Shown: one piece after another, positions 1-7,825 of the stretch
How the letters are laid out: every line of letters begins with the position of its first letter
How positions within the stretch are numbered: the first letter of the stretch is position 1
Assembly (NCBI RefSeq): GCF_017573465.1
Contig: NZ_JAGEPF010000019.1
Coordinates: 124,001 to 188,000, forward strand
Direction of reading: 5' to 3'
DNA: 64,000 bases
Origin: Actinomadura violacea
Lineage (GTDB): Bacteria > Actinomycetota > Actinomycetes > Streptosporangiales > Streptosporangiaceae
Notes under the pieces: model-generated
What the model was told of the DNA's origin: nothing
Databases searched by the model: none
What the model saw: only the letters and a program-made list of their open reading frames with translations
Position numbers and translations under genes: made by a program

Positions 1-127
1 GCTCGGCGAGGGCCTGCTGGAGTACGTCGGCCCGCTCGTCGAGACGCAGGTGCAGGAGAAGCCCCTGTCGATCGCGCTCCGCGAGACGCGCGAGGGCCTC
101 CTCAACGCCGAGCCGATCGAGGGCTGA
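1..127 (+). CDS. rpoZ: DNA-directed RNA polymerase omega subunit, C-terminal part
   Basis: Only the last 41 codons are in the window; the 5' part lies outside. The reading frame starting at base 2 gives LGEGLLEYVGPLVETQVQEK and ends AEPIEG-stop. The run EYVGPLVETQ followed by KPLSIALRE is the conserved C-terminus of actinobacterial RpoZ, the small subunit that assists assembly of the beta' subunit. The following coaBC gene is its usual neighbour, which supports the call. Nothing can be said about the N-terminal half. Confidence 0.9.
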   Translation, partial: LGEGLLEYVGPLVETQVQEKPLSIALRETREGLLNAEPIEG

Positions 128-192
128 GCGCCCACCGGTCTGCGGCGGCCCCCGGTGCGGCCGGGGGCCGGGCCTGATGGGACAGTGTCCGC

Positions 193-1413
193 ATGACCTC
201 CCGTAAGCCGCGCGTCGTCCTCGGTGTGAGCGCCGGGATCGCCGCGTACAAGGTGTGCGAGCTGCTGCGGCGGCTCACCGAGTCGGGCCACGACGTCACC
301 GTCGTCCCGACTCAGGACGCGCTGCGCTTCGTCGGCGAGCCGACGTGGGCGGCGCTGTCGGGCAACCCGGTCTCCACCGCGGTGTGGGACGGGGTCGCGC
401 AGGTCCCGCACGTCCGCCTCGGGCAGGGCGCCGACCTGGTGTTCGTCGCCCCCGCCACCGCCGACCTGCTCGCCCGGGCCGCGCACGGCCTGGCCGACGA
501 CCTGCTCACCAACACCCTGCTCACCGCCCGCTGCCCGGTGGTGTTCGCGCCCGCGATGCACACCGAGATGTGGGAGCACCCGGCGACCAGGGCGAACGTC
601 GAGACGCTCCGCGCGCGCGGAGCGGTCGTGGTGGAGCCCGCGTCCGGCCGGCTGACCGGCAAGGACACCGGCCCCGGGCGGCTGCCCGACCCCGCCGAGC
701 TGTTCGAGGTGGCCCGGCACGTGCTGGCGCGCGGCGCCCAGGGCCGCGACCTCGCCGGACGGCACGTGGTCGTGTCCGCCGGCGGCACCCGCGAGCCCCT
801 CGACCCCGTCCGGTTCATCGGCAACCGCTCGTCCGGCCTGCAGGGCTACGCGCTGGCCCGCACGGCCGCGGCCCGCGGCGCCCGCGTGACGCTCGTCGCG
901 GCCAACGTGGCGCTGCCCGACCCGGCCGGCGCGCACGTCGTGCCGGTGGGGTCCGCCGAGGAGATGCGCAAGGCCGTGCTGGAGGCCGCCGACGCGGCCG
1001 ACGCGGTGGTGATGGCCGCCGCCGTCGCCGACTTCCGCCCGGTCGACTACCGCGGCTCCAAGATCAAGAAGACCGAGGGCGCCGGGCCGGAGCCGATCCG
1101 GCTCGCCAAGAACCCCGACATCCTGGCCGAGCTCGGCGAGCGCCGGCGCGCCGGGCAGGTGATCGTCGGCTTCGCGGCCGAGACCGACGACGTGCTCGCC
1201 AACGGCCGCGCCAAGCTCGCCCGCAAGCGCAGCGACCTGCTGGTCGTCAACCAGGTGGGGGAGGACCTGACCTTCGGCCGCCCCGACAACGCCGCGGTGA
1301 TCCTCGGCGCCGACGGGTCGAGCACCGAGGTCGAGCGCGGCGCCAAGGAGGCGCTGGCCGAGGTCGTCTGGGACCTGGTCGCCGCGCGCCTGGACCCCCT
1401 GCCCGCGGATTGA
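193..1413 (+). CDS. coaBC: Bifunctional phosphopantothenoylcysteine decarboxylase / phosphopantothenate-cysteine ligase
   Basis: This 406-residue protein carries out two successive steps of coenzyme A synthesis in the cytoplasm: CTP-dependent coupling of cysteine to 4'-phosphopantothenate, then FMN-dependent decarboxylation. The N-terminal flavoprotein (CoaC) half starts VVLGVSAGIAAYK and contains the PAMHTEMW active-site segment near residue 120. The CoaB half begins around residue 190 with VVSAGGTREPLDPVRFIGN and contains the KIKK loop. The length is normal for the fused enzyme. The ATG start sits 65 bases after rpoZ, and the rpoZ-coaBC-metK order is the standard actinobacterial one. Confidence 0.96.
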   Translation: MTSRKPRVVLGVSAGIAAYKVCELLRRLTESGHDVTVVPTQDALRFVGEPTWAALSGNPVSTAVWDGVAQVPHVRLGQGADLVFVAPATADLLARAAHGLADDLLTNTLLTARCPVVFAPAMHTEMWEHPATRANVETLRARGAVVVEPASGRLTGKDTGPGRLPDPAELFEVARHVLARGAQGRDLAGRHVVVSAGGTREPLDPVRFIGNRSSGLQGYALARTAAARGARVTLVAANVALPDPAGAHVVPVGSAEEMRKAVLEAADAADAVVMAAAVADFRPVDYRGSKIKKTEGAGPEPIRLAKNPDILAELGERRRAGQVIVGFAAETDDVLANGRAKLARKRSDLLVVNQVGEDLTFGRPDNAAVILGADGSSTEVERGAKEALAEVVWDLVAARLDPLPAD

Positions 1414-1468
1414 CCGGAGGCTGCCCGACCGCGACCAACGCCATACCGGCGTCCGGGGATGATCCCGC

Positions 1469-1474
1469 TAGACT
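1469..1474 (+). promoter_or_regulatory. Putative -10 element (TAGACT) upstream of metK
   Basis: TAGACT matches the actinobacterial TANNNT -10 pattern and lies about 105 bases before the metK start. This would give a leader of roughly 95 bases. It sits in the loop of a short CCCGC/GCGGG inverted repeat. No convincing -35 box is visible, and the leader does not resemble a SAM riboswitch. Confidence 0.35.
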
Positions 1475-1580
1475 GCGGGCTTACCACCCTTGGATGCCCG
1501 AGCGGGGACGTCCCCGCCGAACTCGATGACATATCCGCCCTGCGACGCCAGTCAGCAGCCGCTGCAAGGAGTTCACGTAC

Positions 1581-2774
1581 GTGTCTCGCCGCCTGTTCAC
1601 CTCCGAGTCCGTCACCGAAGGACACCCGGACAAGATCGCGGACCAGATCAGCGACGCGATCCTCGACTCGATGCTCAAGGACGACCCGAAGAGCCGGGTC
1701 GCCGTCGAGACGATGATCACGACCGGTCAGGTGCATGTGGCCGGTGAGGTCACCACCGAGACCTATGTGGACATCCCCGGCGTCATCCGGGAGAAGATCC
1801 TCGAGATCGGCTACGACTCGTCCAAGAAGGGCTTCGACGGCCACTCCTGCGGCGTGTCGGTGTCCATCGGCGCGCAGTCGCCCGACATCGCGCAGGGCGT
1901 CGACGACGCCTACGAGACCCGCGAGGGCGAGGGCGTCGACGACCTGGACCGGCAGGGCGCCGGCGACCAGGGCCTGATGTTCGGCTACGCCACCAACGAG
2001 ACCCCCGAGCTGATGCCGCTGCCGATCACGCTGGCGCACCGGCTCGCGCAGCGGCTGTCCGCGGTCCGCAAGGAGGGCACCGTCCCCTACCTGCGCCCGG
2101 ACGGCAAGACCCAGGTCACCATCGAGTACGACGGCGACCGCGGCGTCCGCCTCGACACCGTCGTGGTGTCCAGCCAGCACGCTCCCGACATCGACCTGAA
2201 GGAGCTGCTCGCCCCGGACGTCAAGGAGCACGTCGTCGACCCGGTGCTCGCCCAGTTCGACCTCGCCACCGACGGCTACCGGCTGCTGGTCAACCCGACC
2301 GGCCGCTTCGAGATCGGCGGCCCGATGGGCGACGCCGGCCTCACCGGCCGCAAGATCATCGTCGACACCTACGGCGGCATGGCCCGGCACGGCGGCGGCG
2401 CGTTCTCCGGCAAGGACCCGTCCAAGGTCGACCGGTCGGCCGCGTACGCGATGCGCTGGGTCGCCAAGAACATCGTCGCGGCGCAGCTCGCCGACCGCGC
2501 CGAGGTCCAGGTCGCCTACGCGATCGGCAAGGCCCACCCGGTCGGCGTGTTCGTCGAGACGTTCGGCACCGAGAAGGTCGCCCCGGAGAAGATCGAGAAG
2601 GCCGTCGCCGACGTCTTCGACCTGCGTCCGGCCGCGATCGTCCGCGACCTCGACCTGCTGCGCCCGATCTACTCGCAGACCGCCGCCTACGGCCACTTCG
2701 GCCGCGAGGTCCCGGACTTCTCCTGGGAGTCCACCGACCGCGCCAAGGACCTGGCCTCCGCCGCCGGCCTCTGA
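1581..2774 (+). CDS. metK: S-adenosylmethionine synthetase
   Basis: Makes S-adenosylmethionine from methionine and ATP in the cytoplasm. The 397-residue protein has the family signatures: TEGHPDKIADQISDAILD near the N-terminus (ATP site), GAGDQGLMFGYA around residue 125, and the GGGAFSGKDPSKVDRSAAY segment near residue 275 that binds phosphates and metal. A GTG start is chosen because AAGGAG lies 9-10 bases upstream and the N-terminus then aligns with the family (SRRLFTSESVTEGHP). A strong hairpin terminator follows directly, so metK ends its transcription unit. Confidence 0.97.
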   Translation: MSRRLFTSESVTEGHPDKIADQISDAILDSMLKDDPKSRVAVETMITTGQVHVAGEVTTETYVDIPGVIREKILEIGYDSSKKGFDGHSCGVSVSIGAQSPDIAQGVDDAYETREGEGVDDLDRQGAGDQGLMFGYATNETPELMPLPITLAHRLAQRLSAVRKEGTVPYLRPDGKTQVTIEYDGDRGVRLDTVVVSSQHAPDIDLKELLAPDVKEHVVDPVLAQFDLATDGYRLLVNPTGRFEIGGPMGDAGLTGRKIIVDTYGGMARHGGGAFSGKDPSKVDRSAAYAMRWVAKNIVAAQLADRAEVQVAYAIGKAHPVGVFVETFGTEKVAPEKIEKAVADVFDLRPAAIVRDLDLLRPIYSQTAAYGHFGREVPDFSWESTDRAKDLASAAGL

Positions 2775-2800
2775 CGCGCCGTAAGCGCCTCTGACGCGAG

Positions 2801-2831
2801 AAAGGGCCCCGGACACCCTCCGGGGCCCTTT
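2801..2831 (+). terminator. Hairpin terminator after metK
   Basis: A perfect 13-bp inverted repeat, AAAGGGCCCCGGA with TCCGGGGCCCTTT, encloses a 5-base loop 26 bases after the metK stop. The descending arm ends in TTT, which gives a short U tract. It probably also insulates metK from the decayed genes that follow. Confidence 0.85.
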
Positions 2832-2910
2832 CGCATGTCTCCGGCCCTCTGAACCGCTCCCAGGCCCCCCACGGCGGGCCTCGCGCCGCGGCGGCGCCGT
2901 GGCTTCGCGG

Positions 2911-3256
2911 TCAGGCGCCGGCGCCGCCGTCCACCGGCACGATCGCGCCGGTCACGTACGACGCCCGGTCGCTGAGCAGCCACGCGGCGGCCTCGGCGAT
3001 CTCGCGGGGCTCGGCCATGCGGCCGAGCGGGGTCACCGCGTTGATGCGCTCGATGACGCCGGGGGACACCGCCTCCCACTCCTCGATCATCTCCGTGGCG
3101 GTGCCGCCGGGGGTGATGCCGTTCACCCGGATGCCCCGCGGCCCCCAGGTGGCGGCGGCGGTCTCGGTGATGCTGTTGAGCGCGCGCTTCATCGCGCCCG
3201 CGGAAGTTCACCGCGAACTGCTCGTCGATGTCCTCGTCGGCGGTGGCGTCGAGCGC
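2911..3256 (-). pseudogene. Short-chain dehydrogenase/reductase remnant, internally deleted
   Basis: The intact stretch 2911-3192 encodes only the C-terminal part of an SDR: ALNSITETAAATWGPRGIRV (after the catalytic YxxxK region), NGITPGG, and the conserved ending YVTGAIVPVDGG. Just upstream, in a different frame at about 3197-3256, is a second SDR fragment (DEDIDEQFAVNFRG), which belongs near residue 90-105 of the family. About 40-50 residues, including the catalytic Tyr/Lys, are missing between the fragments, the frame shifts at the join, and the NAD-binding N-terminus is absent. The protein cannot work as an SDR. It lies head-to-head with a similarly decayed regulator. Confidence 0.75.
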
Positions 3257-3267
3257 GCCGGGCCGCT

Positions 3268-3787
3268 GGCCCGCGGCGCCGGACACCGGGTCTTCGCCGT
3301 GAAGAGGTCGCGGTCCTCTCGCACATCTCCACCGAGTACTACGTCCGGCTGGAGCAGGGCAGGGCGCCGCGCCCCTCCGGGGAGGTCCTCGCGGGGATCG
3401 TGGGCGCGCTGCGGCTGACCGACGCCGAGGCCGACCACCTCCACCTCCTCGCGGGAACCGCGCCGAGCCGTGGCGGGCTGCACCCGCGCGACGTCCGCCC
3501 GAGCATCCTCGCGCTGCTCGAGCGGCTGCCGCAGACGGCCGGCTTCGTGGTGTCCGCCACGTTGGAGGTGCTGGCCTGGAACGACCTGGCCGCCTTGCTC
3601 ATGGAGGATTTCGCGGAGCTCGCCCCGCGGGACCGCAACCTCGCGCGCCGGGCCTTCCTCCACCCGGCGCGTGCCGATGCGACGCTGTACGGGGTCTCCG
3701 ACGCCTCCAGGGTCCCCCTCCGCCGAGGCGCTGGCTCTCCTGAACGTCCTAGGAGCCGAGTACGTCAAGGCGGGCGAGTCGCCTTGA
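3268..3787 (+). pseudogene. MmyB-like XRE-family transcriptional regulator remnant
   Basis: The frame from about 3268 gives RRTPGLRREEVAVLSHIS, then EYYVRLEQGRAPRPS and LAWNDLAALLMEDF. These are the helix-turn-helix and following ligand-domain signatures of MmyB-type regulators. The N-terminal 30 or so residues are not recognisable. After residue GVSDAS (about 3710) the expected roughly 90 residues are missing and homology resumes in the next frame with GSPSAEALALLNVL, the usual C-terminus of the family. N-terminal loss, an internal deletion and a frame change together indicate a dead gene. Such regulators are commonly divergent from an SDR, which matches the neighbouring remnant. Confidence 0.72.
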
Positions 3788-3839
3788 GCACAAGCGCGGT
3801 CAAGGAGCGAGCCGCTCGGTGAGGTTCTTGGGCTGGGAC

Positions 3840-5510
3840 TCAGCCAGCGCAGTGGTTGCCGCGGTGGAGGCCGTAGTGGGCCGCGATGGTGTAGTGGCCG
3901 GGGCGCTTGACGTTCATGCGGACGAAGTCGCCCGCGCGCGCGAGGCAGGCGTCGCCGCCGCTGACGCTGAGCCAGGGCGACCAGGAGACGCGGACCAGTA
4001 CGGAGCCGGGGGAGGGCATCTCCACGACGAGTTCGCCCGCGTTGAGGGTCTGGACGGTCGCGGGCGGGTCGACGAGGGGGGTGGGGTAGGAGACGCGGTA
4101 CAGCCGCCAGTGCTCGTCGTGCCAGACCTCCGCGAGGTACGGCTGGCCGGCCTTGACGAGGTCGGCCTCGGCCTTTCCTGACCAGTCGGCCTCCTGCTCG
4201 GGGAGCACGACGTACTGGACGGCCCATTTCTGCAGCCAGTCGTGGTAGCTGGCGGCGGTGAGGGCGCCGGTCTTGTAGAAGAGCTCGTGGCGTTCGGCGT
4301 CGACCTGCCGGTTCCAGCCGCGGGCGAGGATGAAGTGGCGGCTGAGGCCGGCGGCCTCCCAGTGGGAGCGGAGCGGGACGACCTCGATGCGGGTGCGCTG
4401 GGCGCCGAGGGCGTGCAGTTCGTCGACGAGGCCCTGGGCGCTGGAGGCGGCGGACGCGGCGGGGGTGGTGTGGACGAGGTCCTCGATGGGCTTCACGACC
4501 TGCCATGAGGCCGTGACGATGAACGCCAGGGACAGGACGGCGATGCGGACGCGGCCGTGTGCGCGCGCGACGGCCGACAGGCAGAACATCGCGCCGAACA
4601 CCAGGGAGAGGCGCTCGACGTTGCTTCCGACGGGTGAGGGGATCGCCCAGGTGAGCAGGATGCCGAGCAGGTAGACGCCGGCGCCGATACGGACGAACCG
4701 CCAGCTCGGCGGGGCGAAGAACAGGATCGCGACGACGCTGATGACGGCCCACAGCACGATCGCGGTGAAGTCGATCGGCTGGACGCCGCTGAAGGGGAAC
4801 AGCAGGCTGGTCGTCCCGACGACGAGGGGCATGCCGATCGCGACGGAGATCCCGGCGCGGCGCCGTCCGGTGAGGAACAGGGTGGCGGCGAGGACGAGCA
4901 GGAACAGGCCGGCGACGGGGCTGGAGGCGGTGGCGAGGAGGCCGAGGCCGACCATGCCGGCGAAGCGGAGCGCGGGGGTGCCGCGCGGGGTGAACGCGAC
5001 GGCCACCGCCATCAGCGCGAACATCAGGCCGAGGCCGAACGTGACGCGGCCGGAGGAGGTGTTGCACGACAGCGCGAACGCGGCCCACAGCGCGGCGGGC
5101 AGCGCCATGGGCGCCTTGAAGCGCACCAGGAGGTGGGCGGTGAGGCCCGCGGAGATCGTGCCCGCCACCACGGCGACGGTGCGGATGCCGAACAGCGCCA
5201 TCAGGTAGGGGGACAGGACGCTGTAGGAGGCGGGGTGCATGCCGCCGTACCAGGCGAAGCTGTAGGCGGCGGTGGGGTGCTTCCAGGCGAAGTCGGTCCA
5301 GGCGGCCTGGGCGGCGAGGTCGCCGCCTTCGGTGGCCAGGTACAGGGCCCAGATCAGGTGCATGACCGCGGCGGCGGCCATGGCGGCCACGATGGGGTTG
5401 CGTGGGTCGGTCCACCGCTTCCACCAGGTCGCGCGAGGGCGGCCCAGGCGGGCCCGGGTCGCGGTCCCGGTCCGGGCGTCGGTCAGCTCTGGACTGTGCG
5501 CTGTGGTCAC
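3840..5510 (-). CDS. Polytopic membrane protein, possibly GT-C-like
   Basis: The 556-residue protein has a short basic cytoplasmic N-terminus and then about ten hydrophobic segments up to roughly residue 340 (for example AAAVMHLIWALYLA and FGLGLMFALMAVAVAF). A soluble C-terminal region of about 200 residues follows, ending HYGLHRGNHCAG. The layout of many helices and a C-terminal extracytoplasmic domain resembles GT-C glycosyltransferases and actinobacterial proteins often loosely called MFS-like. No catalytic motif was identified. The GTG start at 5510 gives the N-terminus TTAHSPELTDARTG; the next ATG would remove part of the cytoplasmic leader. It sits inside the otherwise conserved metK-priA junction. 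Confidence 0.7.
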   Translation of the reverse strand: MTTAHSPELTDARTGTATRARLGRPRATWWKRWTDPRNPIVAAMAAAAVMHLIWALYLATEGGDLAAQAAWTDFAWKHPTAAYSFAWYGGMHPASYSVLSPYLMALFGIRTVAVVAGTISAGLTAHLLVRFKAPMALPAALWAAFALSCNTSSGRVTFGLGLMFALMAVAVAFTPRGTPALRFAGMVGLGLLATASSPVAGLFLLVLAATLFLTGRRRAGISVAIGMPLVVGTTSLLFPFSGVQPIDFTAIVLWAVISVVAILFFAPPSWRFVRIGAGVYLLGILLTWAIPSPVGSNVERLSLVFGAMFCLSAVARAHGRVRIAVLSLAFIVTASWQVVKPIEDLVHTTPAASAASSAQGLVDELHALGAQRTRIEVVPLRSHWEAAGLSRHFILARGWNRQVDAERHELFYKTGALTAASYHDWLQKWAVQYVVLPEQEADWSGKAEADLVKAGQPYLAEVWHDEHWRLYRVSYPTPLVDPPATVQTLNAGELVVEMPSPGSVLVRVSWSPWLSVSGGDACLARAGDFVRMNVKRPGHYTIAAHYGLHRGNHCAG

Positions 5511-5648
5511 ATCGCCTGCACGTGCTCGTCGGACGGCGGGAGCGCGAGGGCGTCGGGCGACCTCACTTGTCCGTGGATCCGCCTGATGCGCGCCCCGTTC
5601 AAACGGACCACACCTTAGCGCGCGCCGATGACCGTCGGATCGATCTGG

Positions 5649-5654
5649 TAGGAC
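5649..5654 (+). promoter_or_regulatory. -10 element (TAGGAC) for leaderless priA mRNA
   Basis: TAGGAC ends 6 bases before the priA GTG and no Shine-Dalgarno sequence precedes the start. Transcription would begin at or next to the GTG. The last position is C rather than T, so the match to TANNNT is imperfect. Confidence 0.4.
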
Positions 5655-5660
5655 GGGGGC

Positions 5661-7754
5661 GTGACGGAGGACGGAGGCGGGACGGACCTGATCCCGGGCC
5701 TGGACGACGTGCCCCGGGTCCCCGCGGACAAGGCGCCGCAGGGGAAAGGGGCCGGGGGCAAGGGCGGGAGGAAGGCCCCGAAGAAGGGGGCCAGGCGGCC
5801 GGCGGAGGAGCGCCCGGTCGCCCGTGTCGCGGTCGACATGTCCCTGCCGCATCTCGACCGTCCGTTCGACTATCTGGTGCCGGTGGAGCTCGACGCGAAG
5901 GCCGTGCCGGGGTGCCGGGTCCGGGTGCGGTTCGCGGGGCAGCTCGTCGACGGGTTCCTGCTGGAGCGGGTCGAGGAGAGCGGCCATGACGGGAAGCTGC
6001 TGTACCTGGAGCGCGTGACGTCCCCGGAGCCGGTCCTGGCGCCGGAGGTCGCGTCTCTCGCGCGGGAGGTCGCCGACCGCTATGCGGGGACGTTCGCGGA
6101 CGTGCTGAGGCTCGCGGTCCCGCCGCGGCACGCCCGGGTGGAGGCCGAGGCCGTCGAGGAGGACGCCGGCGAGGAGCGGGTTCCGGCGGCCGAGGGCGAG
6201 AATCCTTGGGCGGAGTACCCGGCGGGCGTGTCGTTCCTGAACGCGCTGTCCGAGGGGAGGGCGCCGCGGGCGGTGTGGACGGCGCTGCCGGGACCGGAGT
6301 GGGCGGCGGCGATCGCGCGGGCCGTGGCGGTGACGCTGGAGGCCGGGCGCGGGGCGCTGGTCGTGATGGCGGACGGCCGTGACGTGGCGCGGGTGGACGC
6401 GGCGCTGAAGGCGGAGCTGGGGGAGGGGCGGCACGTCGCGCTGACGGCGGAGCTCGGCCCGGCGGAGCGGTACCGGCGGTGGCTGGCGGTGCTGCGGGGG
6501 AAGGCGCGGGCGGTGGTCGGGACGCGGGCCGCGATGTTCGCGCCGGTCGCCGATCTGGGCCTGGTCGTGCTGTGGGACGACGGCGACGACGTGCACGCCG
6601 AGCCGCACGCCCCCTATCCGCATCCGCGCGAGGTGCTGGCGCTGCGCGCGCACCGGACGGGGGCGGGGGCGCTGATCGGCGGGTTCACCCGGACGACGGA
6701 CGCGACCGTGCTGGTCGAGACGGGCTGGGCGCACGCCCTGGCCGCGGACCGGACGCGGGTGCGGCGCGCGATGCCCCGCGTCCGGTACATGGGGGAGGAC
6801 GCGCAGCTGGCGCGGGACGCGGCGGCGCGCACGGCGCGGCTCCCGAACCTGGCGTTCGAGGCGGCGCGCGGTGCGCTGGAGCATGGGCCGGTGCTGGTGC
6901 AGGTCCCCAGGCGCGGCTATGTGCCGGGCATTGCGTGCGGACGATGCCGGACCCCGGCGCACTGTGCCGCCTGCCAAGGGCCTTTGGCGCTGCCGTCGTC
7001 GCATGCGGCCCCGTACTGCCGCTGGTGCGGCCGCATAGCGGGGGACTGGCACTGCCCCGAATGCGGCTTCTTCCAGCTGCGCGCGGTCGTGGTGGGAGCG
7101 AAGCGCACGGCGGAGGAGCTGGGCCGGGCGTTCCCCGGTGTGCCGGTACGGACGTCGGGGCGTGAGGCGATCCTCGAACGGGTCGGGCCGGAGCGCGCGC
7201 TGGTGGTGTCGACGCCGGGTGCGGAGCCGCCCGCCGAGGACGGCTACGCCGCCGCGCTGCTGCTGGACGGCTGGGTGCTGCTGGGGCGGCCCGACCTGCG
7301 GGCGGGGGAGGAGACGCTGCGGCGCTGGATGAACGCGGCGGCGCTCGTCCGTCCGGAGGGGCCGGTCGTGGTGGCGGCGGAGGGCGCGCTGCCGGAGGTG
7401 CAGGCGCTCGTCCGGTGGGATCCGGTCACCTACGCCGAGCGGGAGCTGGCCGAGCGGCGGGAGGCGGGGTTCCCGCCGGCGGCGCGGATGGCGTCGCTGA
7501 CCGCGACCCCGGCCGCGATCCGGGAGCTGCTGGCGGACGCGCGGCTGCCGGACGGGGCGGAGGTGCTCGGACCCGTTCCCGTCCCGCGGCAGCCCGGCGC
7601 CGAAGGGCCGGAGAAGGAGCGCGCCCTCGTCCGCGTGCCCCGCGCAGCCGGGGCCGCGCTCGCGCGCGCGCTCAAGGAGGCTCAGGGGATCCGGAGCGCC
7701 CGCAAGGCGACCGAGACCGTCCGCGTCCAGGTCGACCCGCTCGAGCTCATCTGA
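5661..7754 (+). CDS. priA: Primosomal protein N' (PriA), actinobacterial form lacking helicase motifs
   Basis: The 697-residue protein is a homologue of the replication-restart factor PriA. It has the N-terminal DNA-binding domain (VDMSLPHLDRPFDYLVP, residues 50-70) and the zinc-binding cysteine clusters near residue 425-475 (CGRC, CAAC, CRWCG, CPECG). The helicase core is degenerate. No Walker A GxGKT is visible, and the usual DEEH Walker B position reads LWDDGDD. This matches the known actinobacterial PriA form, which probably works as a loader or scaffold rather than a helicase. An acidic/basic low-complexity tail precedes the first domain. It is followed by a hypothetical gene and then def-fmt-rsmB. 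Confidence 0.9.
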   Translation: MTEDGGGTDLIPGLDDVPRVPADKAPQGKGAGGKGGRKAPKKGARRPAEERPVARVAVDMSLPHLDRPFDYLVPVELDAKAVPGCRVRVRFAGQLVDGFLLERVEESGHDGKLLYLERVTSPEPVLAPEVASLAREVADRYAGTFADVLRLAVPPRHARVEAEAVEEDAGEERVPAAEGENPWAEYPAGVSFLNALSEGRAPRAVWTALPGPEWAAAIARAVAVTLEAGRGALVVMADGRDVARVDAALKAELGEGRHVALTAELGPAERYRRWLAVLRGKARAVVGTRAAMFAPVADLGLVVLWDDGDDVHAEPHAPYPHPREVLALRAHRTGAGALIGGFTRTTDATVLVETGWAHALAADRTRVRRAMPRVRYMGEDAQLARDAAARTARLPNLAFEAARGALEHGPVLVQVPRRGYVPGIACGRCRTPAHCAACQGPLALPSSHAAPYCRWCGRIAGDWHCPECGFFQLRAVVVGAKRTAEELGRAFPGVPVRTSGREAILERVGPERALVVSTPGAEPPAEDGYAAALLLDGWVLLGRPDLRAGEETLRRWMNAAALVRPEGPVVVAAEGALPEVQALVRWDPVTYAERELAERREAGFPPAARMASLTATPAAIRELLADARLPDGAEVLGPVPVPRQPGAEGPEKERALVRVPRAAGAALARALKEAQGIRSARKATETVRVQVDPLELI

Positions 7755-7813
7755 CCGCGGGGACGCGGGCCGGGCGGTGCGCCGAGTTGGCCCCCGCGGC
7801 GGGCGCGGGCCAA

Positions 7814-7819
7814 TAGGGT
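7814..7819 (+). promoter_or_regulatory. -10 element (TAGGGT) for leaderless transcript
   Basis: TAGGGT ends 6 bases before the GTG start at 7826, with no Shine-Dalgarno sequence in between. Transcription would start at or next to the start codon. Confidence 0.5.
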
Positions 7820-7825
7820 TCTCGG

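Noticed and set aside
1414..1580. Possible SAM riboswitch in the metK leader
   Set aside because: The leader lacks the conserved core sequences of SAM-I, SAM-II or SAM-IV riboswitches; only a short inverted repeat around the -10 is seen.
5511..7052. Upstream extension of the membrane protein frame to about 1070 residues
   Set aside because: The extra N-terminal 500 residues are antisense to priA and proline/arginine-rich. A GTG start at 5510 begins just before the first real domain.
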